Origin: Diploscapter coronatus
Taxonomy: Eukaryota > Nematoda > Chromadorea > Rhabditida > Rhabditidae
Direction: 5' to 3'
DNA length: 64,000 nt
Assembly (NCBI GenBank): GCA_964036155.1
Contig: OZ038423.1
Coordinates: forward strand, 68,153,249-68,217,248
Shown here: one piece after another, positions 60,992-64,000 of the stretch
How the letters are laid out: each line of letters starts with the position of its first letter
How positions within the stretch are numbered: position 1 is the first letter of the stretch
Notes under the pieces: generated by a model
Database searches by the model: none
Told to the model about the DNA's origin: nothing
Seen by the model: only the letters and a program-made list of their open reading frames with translations
Program-made: the position numbers and the translations under genes

Positions 60992-62242
60992 ATGAAGTTC
61001 TGCATACTTGCCGCACTCGTCTCGTTGGTCTCGGCCTGCACCTACCAGGGAAAGACTTACAAGAACGGTGAATCATGGGTACGATTTTCCGTTGTTCGTC
61101 AAATTATCAAGTCTTCTTGTAGATTTCCCAAAACGCGTTCAAAATCAAGTGCACGGTTGAATCGAACGGCTCCTGGAAGACGGACGTGGTCGCCTGTCTC
61201 ACACCGAAAGGCCAGAAGGAGGTGCCCGTGAACGCCGGCCCGGTCTCCGAGGGACAGTCCGATTTCGAATGCGTCAAGAACGAGAACGGCCAGGTCGTGC
61301 TGAAGGAGAGCCGAGGCAGACTGGCTGATTGTATCAACGGCAAGAAGCAGGGTAAGGGAGTTGTTTGAAAGCTTGTCACTTCCAAATTGATCCTACACAT
61401 ATGTATATGGCTCAAGCTCACTTCTGTCCCAAGCCTGTTTCTTTCATCAACCTTAGCCTGATCATTATTTCAGGAGAAACCTGGATGGACAAGTCGTTCA
61501 AGTTCCGCTGCGATGAGGGCGGTCAGACCAAGTTCATCGCTTGCGTCACTGCTGACGGACATGAGATTCCTGCCAGCGGTAGTGCGATGGTAATCCTTCA
61601 GACTAGTTTCTTGTTTTAATTTCTGAGAAAAAACAATAGATCAATGGATTCGAAGTCGAATGTCGACAGCACACGAACGGCACCATCTCAATGGGAGCTT
61701 CCAGCAAGATGAAGGAGTTGGACTGCAAGACCGAGAGTGGAAAGATCAAGAAGCAGGGTGGGAATATATTCGGGAACTCGTTGCGACACCAATTGGAGAG
61801 CATTTAGGCGAAGAATGGGTTGATAAGGCGTTCGTCCACAAATGCGGTGAGTACGGCCAGACCAAGGTCGTCGGATGCCGTCCATCGAACTACGAGGGAA
61901 CCATCGAGCTGAACCAAAACGCCACTCAGGGAGAACTTACACACATGTAAGACCGGTTGCTTTCGTCATCGTTCGAGAACTTTGCACTTCAAAATGGTGG
62001 AATCCAAGAACGCGAAGTTGAGTTCCTTAATTGAGTCTATTGAGAAGGCACTGGAGTTGCCATCGTTAGCAACATCATCAAGTTGTATGCCTGTAGAGGA
62101 AAAATATAACACTATTGTTGATGCGTAAAGTTCTCGAACGACGACGACAATGATGATATTTGAGATCAACGATTTCTTTCCTTTCAGCTGCGTCAAAGAC
62201 GGAAATTCATATTCGTTCAAGACAGTTCAAACCAAGGCCTAA
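60992..62242 (+). CDS. Secreted cysteine-repeat protein, MIG-18-like
   Basis: The model has six exons and 247 residues. Exons: 60992-61078, 61123-61351, 61474-61589, 61640-61757, 61808-61946, 62188-62242. A signal peptide (MKFCILAALVSLVSA) precedes repeats built on GExW-x(5-6)-F-x(3)-C followed by GQTK-x(3)-C, seen as GETWMDKSFKFRCDEGGQTK and GEEWVDKAFVHKCGEYGQTK and in a diverged first copy. This arrangement recalls the nematode-specific MIG-18-like fibronectin-I-type domain of small secreted proteins; assignment is by memory of the pattern. Codon use is strongly biased to C-ending codons, implying high expression. Every repeat boundary coincides with an intron in the same phase, consistent with exon duplication. 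The last intron holds the inverted-repeat ORF cassette. Confidence 0.85.
61964..62146 (+). mobile_element. Inverted-repeat cassette carrying a 44-codon ORF (intron of MIG-18-like gene)
   Basis: Left arm CGTCATCGTTCGAGAACTTT (61964-61983) and right arm (62127-62146) are reverse complements at 19 of 20 positions. The ORF 61994-62128 begins ATG ten bases inside the left arm, and its TAA overlaps the start of the right arm. The product (MVESKNAKLSSLIESIEKAL... ending IVDA) is a helical, Glu/Lys/Ser-rich peptide I do not recognise. No clear target duplication flanks it. Confidence 0.6.
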
Positions 62243-62269
62243 CTTTACAAATCCGAATCTCATTTGTGC

Positions 62270-62275
62270 AATAAA
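62270..62275 (+). terminator. Poly(A) signal of the MIG-18-like gene
   Basis: AATAAA 28 bases after the stop codon, the usual short nematode 3' UTR. Confidence 0.75.
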
Positions 62276-62700
62276 CTTAAAACCATTTCAACTGCCTCAG
62301 TATGATGATATAGCTTCATAAAACAAAAATTTATGTTATCTAACCCCACTTACTTATTTATATTTTCCATGTCGAATCGATTAGTTTAATAAATTCATGT
62401 AGCTAAAATCTCGAAATTTTGAGAAATTGTGTGTGTTGAGTGTAGTGTTGGGGTTATTTAGCTAAGGCAATCATGTCCAGCAATACATATATGTATCTGC
62501 TGGCTTGAGTAATTTTACTGTGATTTTCAGACTACACTTTTATTTCCTCCAGTGTATTGCCGTCTTATAATTCGCTGAATTGTGCCCTGTTCTCTGTCTA
62601 ACGTCGTTTTTCAACATCGATTCTAATGATACATAAATTATTATCGGCATTTAAAAGCCCCAACTTCCTTCACTGCAACTTCTCTCAATCTTCTCTGGAT
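62276..62700. other. Short intergenic region
   Basis: AT-rich spacer between the two secreted-protein genes. The 460-base gap and an independent signal-peptide exon suggest a separate promoter rather than operon linkage. Nothing else is seen. Confidence 0.5.
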
Positions 62701-63158
62701 ATGAGGAGATTGGGTTTATTGATCGGATTAATTTCGGTAGCCATTGCCTGTAAGGATAGGGAAGAACGTTTGTGGGAACCTGGAGATTCATATGTATGGC
62801 TTTTCAATACCTAGCAATTTGTATTTTTAGAAAAAAAATAAAAATCGTTTTTCTCTATATTATTTCGTTTAGTGTAACAATAAGAAAATGTGCCCCTCTA
62901 AATTTTAACTTCAGATTGATGAGCCCTACGAGTACCGATGTGTCGCGAGCAAAGACGAAAACAACCAAATCAACGACGTAAAGGCTATCGTCATTGGATG
63001 TGTCACGAATGCCGGAACGAAGGTAAGAAAATTTCGGGTTTATTTTGAAAATTTCGAATTTCCCGATCTCGATTGGACAATCCAAACAGGAAGGCGCAGC
63101 AACCTATAAGTGCACTCAAGATTCAAACGACAACATCGCTTTGATCGGAATTTTGTGA
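62701..63158 (+). CDS. Small secreted protein with one MIG-18-like unit
   Basis: Three exons, 62701-62793, 62915-63022 and 63090-63158, encode 89 residues. The signal peptide MRRLGLLIGLISVAIA is followed by CKDREERLWEPGDSY, which parallels CTYQGKTYKNGESW of the upstream gene, including an intron at the same place. A single unit with the Cys spacing of its neighbour follows (YEYRC...GCVTN...YKCTQD). It is probably an old tandem duplicate reduced to one repeat. Function is unknown; an extracellular role is inferred. Confidence 0.8.
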
Positions 63159-63446
63159 TCCCTTTTTAGTCTTCAAATCATATAATAGTGACGTTCAGTT
63201 TTAGCATTATTAAATTCTAAATTTTCAAAAATTTATTTAAAAACCTGAATAAACGTATTTTGTTTGAAATCCGTAGTAATTGCACTTGATTTTCAATTTT
63301 GATCGATCAATATTATTGATTTCATGTTCCTCAATTCATTTCTAGTGAAAAGCGCATGAAGAAATATTGACTTTTCTTAAAGCTTAAATAAAATTAAATT
63401 TATTCAATATATTGAATGAATAAATAAATAATCTTGATTAAAATTG

Positions 63447-64000
63447 TTATCCACTATTTGCGCAACACGTTCCTTGAATACATTTGAATCCGGACTTAAA
63501 ATTTTAGCAATAAATTAAAGAAAAAAAAGTATGTGTTGCATACTTGGCAGTTTCCATTGATACAAGGCCCGTCATCTGGTCTATTTTGGCATGGATCCTT
63601 AAAATTTGAAATTTTAAAATTACATCATTTAGACTATAGCAGTCTTACACTCGGAACATCACAGCAATAACCGTTTAAGCAGATTTCATATGTCTGAAAT
63701 TTATGCGTGATAAAAGTGCGCGCGCATCAATTTGATTCGATACCTCACAACTCCCGGCCGGACTGCAGTCGAACGGAGCTGTTTGATTCGTTTGGCAATC
63801 TGTTGGCGGTGGGAGTGGACAGCAATATCCATGAATACAGGAATAGAACTCCTGAAGAAGCTCGTGATTCGTCAATTTTTTTTTGCGAATACATTGCTTT
63901 CATTTAAGTGTACATGGAATCAAAGTACACACGTTTGATTTGTCGAAGCAAAGTAATTGCATTTCCGTTAAGACTTACACTGCAAGTATCATTAGCTCCA
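63447..64000 (-). CDS. 3' part of a cysteine-rich repeat protein (runs off the window)
   Basis: Exons in coding order: 63979-64000 (truncated by the window edge), 63744-63851, 63649-63693, 63544-63597, 63447-63494, all phase 0. The units follow C-x(3-4)-G-x-CC or C-x(2)-G-x-C: YSCIHGYCC, YEICLNGYCC, GPCINGNCQ, FKCIQGTCC. Small in-phase exons each encoding one unit indicate growth by exon duplication. The pattern resembles EB-type or similar nematode cysteine repeats in secreted or surface proteins; the family is not certain. Two acceptors are TTTTAAG. Confidence 0.75.

Noticed and set aside
1..64000. CRISPR arrays, prokaryotic operons, viral genes
   Set aside because: The window is plainly nuclear nematode DNA with spliceosomal introns; no regularly spaced direct repeats and no viral proteins were seen.

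Overview
This is a eukaryotic window from a nematode genome, most likely a rhabditid related to Caenorhabditis. Genes are dense and split into many small exons. Introns are AT-rich and mostly end in TTTCAG. Several start codons sit 3-9 bases after an unpaired 3' splice site, as in spliced-leader trans-splicing. The gene set is worm-like: a CRIM1-type crm-1, atg-9, cpr-type cathepsin B, and MIG-18-like secreted proteins. As I remember, several C. elegans homologues (crm-1, atg-9, the DHTKD1 gene, rnp-1) lie on chromosome V, so this may be a syntenic block. All exon models were built by hand from splice sites, reading phase and family motifs. No alignment was run.

Layout. 1-5020: no supported gene. 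5021-19797 (+): crm-1, a BMP-pathway membrane protein with huge early introns that hold mobile-element relics. 22347-29448 (+): atg-9, the autophagy lipid scramblase. 30357-31949 (+): an RRP36-like rRNA-processing factor. 32251-33944 (+): a cyclophilin. Their tight spacing, a poly(A) signal just before rrp36 and lone 3' splice sites before two of the starts suggest one operon. 34520-38208 (-): a secreted cathepsin B protease with TATA and GATA promoter motifs. 40680-47807 (-): the DHTKD1-type 2-oxoadipate dehydrogenase E1, first exon not found. 49010-50246 (+): a three-exon gene for a 59-residue single-pass membrane protein. 51282-55383 (-): an RRM plus zinc-knuckle protein (rnp-1/LARK type). 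56278-57404 (-): a CES-2/HLF-like bZIP factor. 60992-62242 and 62701-63158 (+): two related secreted cysteine proteins. 63447-64000 (-): the 3' end of a cysteine-rich repeat protein.

The features most worth checking are these. (1) An 111-base cathepsin intron is almost entirely one long hairpin and is followed by an 11-base microexon. (2) A 44-codon ORF lies between 20-bp inverted repeats inside an intron. (3) Five GC-AG introns occur in five different genes. (4) The 59-residue membrane protein gene. (5) Several short inverted-repeat elements (MITEs), three of them with clean target-site duplications or TA flanks.
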